This document shows positions 7,934-10,251 of a DNA stretch of 10,251 nt, in pieces. The position numbers were made by a program, and so were the translations under genes. The stretch covers positions 1-10,251 of the forward strand of contig CAJVPP010004042.1 in the NCBI GenBank assembly GCA_910592005.1. The letters are read 5' to 3'. Numbering within the stretch: the first letter of the stretch is position 1; each line of letters starts with the position of its first letter. The notes beneath the pieces are model-generated. The model worked only from the letters and a program-made list of their open reading frames with translations. It was not told where the DNA came from and ran no database searches. The DNA is from Funneliformis mosseae. Its lineage: Eukaryota > Glomeromycota > Glomeromycetes > Glomerales > Glomeraceae.

Positions 7934-8348
7934 TAAAATACAATTATAAAAAAACTTTTATTTAATGTTATTTTATATAAACTAATTTATAACATTAAAA
8001 TAAATATAAGCGATAAGATATAATAAAAATAATAAAATAAATAATAATATATAGAATAAATATAAATAATATAAAAATGTTAAATAAGTTAAAAATGTTA
8101 AAAGTGTTAATCATTTATTGATCTTTGTAATGCAGTAAGATTGACTTAATATAGTATCAATATTTTCTAAAAATTTTTTAATTTATGATTTAGAATAATA
8201 GACCAAATTATAATAAAAATATAAATTAAAATTAATTTTAATGCTAGTCAAAATTAGAATTTTATTGCAATCAAATTTAATATTAATATGTTAAAATATA
8301 TAATTAATACATAATATAAAATATAATATTATCTAAAACTAACTTAAT

Positions 8349-8954
8349 AATTATATACTTAAACAAATTATAAATATAATATTAATAAATAATATTGAGC
8401 TACATTGTGCAGAATATATACTTTAAACTTATTAGAGAATAACTTAAACTCAGCATTACTCATCATCTACCATATATAATAATCTATATAAATAATCCTA
8501 TATAAAATTACATTTTAAATATTATCTATAGATCTGAATTATATTATTTGAATAACATCTTTTCTTTTAGAATTTATATATATAAAAATACAAGAATATC
8601 AAAACTATCAAATATTAACTATTCTTAAAATAAAATAAATTTATTAATTTAATAATAATATACTTAAATAAATAATAATTGAAATATATAAAAAAAATAT
8701 ATTTAAAAGATCTTTATAATATAAAAAATCTTTAATATTAGCATTTTCTAATTTAAGAATAATATATTTAAATAAAATAATAAACACAAAAATATTTTTA
8801 CTATTAAAACATTCTATATTACTATTTTTAAAAGAAAAAGAATTATAATTATATTTATAATTATATATTCAAACAAATAATAATAAATTTAAAAAATTAC
8901 TATAAAGCTTTCAATATTATTATTCTGATAAATACATATTTAAATAAATATAAA
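8349..8954 (+). repeat. Degenerate interspersed repeat with a TTAAAYAAAT core
   Basis: Similar 20-30 bp stretches, roughly (A)TATAYTTAAAYAAATAATAATA, occur near 8349-8379, 8657-8679, 8758-8783, 8860-8887 and 8930-8954. The middle three are about 100 bp apart. The segments before 8758 and before 8930 also look alike (CTTT.AATATTA...TTCT). Low complexity makes this uncertain. Confidence 0.25.
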
Positions 8955-9570
8955 AAAGTTAGTAAAGAGAAAAGATAATTATTATTATTAACTTATTAAA
9001 TAAAACAAAATAATTTTTTAAAAAAATAAAAGAACAATAGAAAACAATATAATTTTTTAAATGAAAATGAAAGGAATAATAAAAGACAAAAATAAATATT
9101 GCTTAAATACAAATAAATACTAATTATATAATATAATAATATAAGTAAATCATATAATCTTGCAAAATCACATTTTTTTAAAAATAACTTAGTTAGCTCA
9201 TACTTACATATAAAAAGATTTTAAAAATCAGTTGAAAAATAATATAATTATTAATAATTAAATAATAAATTAAAGTAATTTATAATATATACAAATTATA
9301 TAATCTTATATATAGTTGTAGTAGAAAAAACTGACAAATAAACAATAAGGAATATCTCATGTGATTTTTATTTAAAACTTTAAAAATTTAATAAATTGTA
9401 CCTTGTAATATACATTTTAAATATAATAATTATTTAATAATCTATTATGTAATACTAAATTTTTTATCATTAATTCTATGCATTTTAAAATAGATTTTGA
9501 AAAATAAAGAGATATATAAAAATATATATTTTTTAATAATTTTCTATATATTTTTCTACATTATACTATA

Positions 9571-9936
9571 TCTAGTAATCATATAAAGATAAAATATAAC
9601 TCATTAGAATCATCTTATTAAGATGAATTAAATGGTAATAAATTTGTATCTTTAAGCATAAAGCTTATATAATTATACAATAAAGTGCTAAATAAATTAG
9701 TAGTATTTATTGTTATTTAAAATACATGACATTTTATGATATTTTTTTTTACATTTAGTGATCATAGGAATATGAATTATAGCTCATTAAATTCAATTTA
9801 TTAAGATAAATCTAATAATATTAAATTTATATCCCTAGACGTAAAATTTATAAAATTATAAAATTATATAAATAATTATCAGTTTTTTCTGTCAATACTA
9901 TAATTCCTTAAAAATCAAAACATCAATTTATTAACT
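9571..9936 (+). repeat. Two diverged tandem copies of a 183-bp unit
   Basis: TCTAGTAATCATA at 9571 matches TTTAGTGATCATA at 9754. TCATTAGAATCA...TTATTAAGATGAATTAA at 9601 matches TCATTAAATTCA...TTATTAAGATAAATCTA at 9784. AAGCTTATATAATTATA at 9661 matches AAATTTATAAAATTATA at 9844. The offset is 183 bp each time with no indel, over at least 105 bp. The unit ends are not visible, so the second copy may be shorter than marked. Confidence 0.5.
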
Positions 9937-10020
9937 TAACTAAAAATTAATTATTTATTTACTGAATACTGATCAATATCAAAAATTTTAAACTAATCAA
10001 AAATTTTTACAAAAATAATA

Positions 10021-10190
10021 TTTCTAGAGCTCCAAACTAAGTCAAGTCGACCTATTTACTTGACTTAAACTGACCTGAAAATTCAGATTAGGTCAATAGA
10101 TTTTTAGGTTGATGACAGATTAGGTTAACAGGTCAACTTGATCTGATCTAACCTAATAAAAATTCAAGTCAACCAATCATTCTTCTTGAA
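10021..10190. repeat. Degenerate AGGTCA/AGGTTA hexamer cluster
   Basis: After about 1.8 kb of A+T, the base composition rises abruptly. The block holds many related hexamers on both strands: GTCAAG 10041, TCGACCT 10047, TGACCTGA 10071, AGGTCA 10090, AGGTTGA 10106, AGGTTA 10122, AGGTCA 10130, TAACCT 10149 and GTCAACC 10168. Two exact inverted repeats lie inside: TAAGTCAAGT (10038-10047) with ACTTGACTTA (10058-10067), and ATTAGGTTA (10119-10127) with TAACCTAAT (10149-10157). It is best read as a decayed minisatellite or the edge of another repeat element; a regulatory array is possible but unsupported. Confidence 0.5.
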
Positions 10191-10251
10191 TAATTTATTA
10201 TCGTTAAATTAGAAATAACAAAGTTGATTAAATAAATTAATAATTGTTTAT

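Larger units (their letters stand above)
6648..8162. mobile_element. Inverted-repeat-bounded element 2 (about 1.5 kb, fold-back structure)
   Basis: Two long arms (6648-7231 and 7591-8162) are inverted copies around a 359-bp spacer, so more than three quarters of the element can pair with itself. The outer ends are TGTTGATACT on the left and AGTATCAATA on the right, the last differing from a perfect match by one transition. It starts at the base where arm 1b ends. There is no room for a coding region, so it would be non-autonomous. Flanks TTATA and TTTTC give no target duplication. It may be a pair of inverted solo LTRs or a MITE/fold-back element. A transcript through it would form a long double-stranded hairpin. 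Confidence 0.65.
7591..8162 (-). repeat. LTR-like arm 2b, inverted partner of arm 2a
   Basis: On the minus strand it begins TATTGATACTATATTAAGTC, against TGTTGATACTGTATGAAGTC in 2a, and ends TTAATAACA (TGTTATTAA at 7591 on the plus strand). The TATA box is at 7925-7933 and AATAAA at 7812-7817. At 572 bp it is close to the 584 bp of 2a. Outer and central parts align well; the innermost 40 bp only weakly. It keeps a CpG near 7770 that is CpA in 2a, and lacks the CpG that 2a has near 7070. Confidence 0.65.
8163..10020. other. Extremely AT-rich, gene-free tract
   Basis: Almost only A and T, with one or two CpGs in about 1.86 kb and no frame of coding quality. Imperfect tandem and interspersed repeats are visible (see 8349-8954 and 9571-9936). 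It is probably old, heavily mutated repeat DNA. I see no RNA gene or promoter. Confidence 0.5.

Noticed and set aside
1271..8162. A clear target-site duplication or retroelement primer-binding site
   Set aside because: Flanks of each arm, each pair and the whole block were compared for 4-9 bp matches and none was convincing. The bases after each inner CA end do not look like a tRNA 3' end complement.
8163..10020. Many short hairpins and A/T palindromes
   Set aside because: In DNA with so little G+C these are expected by chance, so I did not list them individually.
1..10251. tRNA, rRNA, CRISPR, riboswitch or bacterial operon features
   Set aside because: No cloverleaf, conserved rRNA stretch, regular spacer-repeat array or gene cluster was found on either strand by eye.

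Overview
The window looks like gene-poor, repeat-derived nuclear DNA from a very AT-rich eukaryote. There is no intact protein gene, no rRNA or tRNA, and no bacterial operon structure. The extreme AT content, the LTR-like repeats with eukaryotic TATA and AATAAA signals, and the loss of CpG by transition all fit such a genome. The decayed reading frame at the left edge resembles lineage-expanded hypothetical proteins I associate with arbuscular mycorrhizal fungi (Rhizophagus/Gigaspora type). That assignment is inference, with low to moderate confidence.

Layout. Positions 2-436 are the 3' part of a decayed coding sequence, readable in one frame but broken by two internal stops. Positions 437-1264 are non-coding: a TAT/ATT low-complexity tract (about 488-600), then a stretch (about 820-1250) that keeps many CpG dinucleotides. 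Positions 1271-6647 are bounded by two diverged copies of a repeat of about 470 bp in inverted orientation. Positions 6648-8162 are bounded by a second, different repeat of about 575 bp, again as an inverted pair. Positions 8163-10020 are almost pure A+T with weak internal repeats. At about 10021 the composition changes sharply to a block of about 160 bp full of AGGTCA/AGGTTA-like hexamers.

The main observation is the pair of inverted-repeat structures lying end to end. All four arms look like LTRs. The clearest inner and outer ends read TGTT...AACA. Each arm has one TATAAATAG box and, about 95-110 bp downstream, one AATAAA, at matching positions. In both pairs the 5' (TG) ends face outward and the 3' (CA) ends face inward, so transcription from the arms would converge. 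The candidates are inverted solo LTRs, DIRS-like or Mutator-like elements with promoter-bearing terminal inverted repeats, or fold-back elements. The sequence does not decide between them: I found no recognisable polymerase, integrase, transposase or recombinase, and no clear target-site duplication.

The two first-pair arms differ mainly by C-to-T and G-to-A changes. Each of five CpG sites survives in only one arm and has become TpG/CpA in the other. That is the signature of deamination of methylated or RIP-targeted repeats, and it explains why the interiors no longer encode anything.
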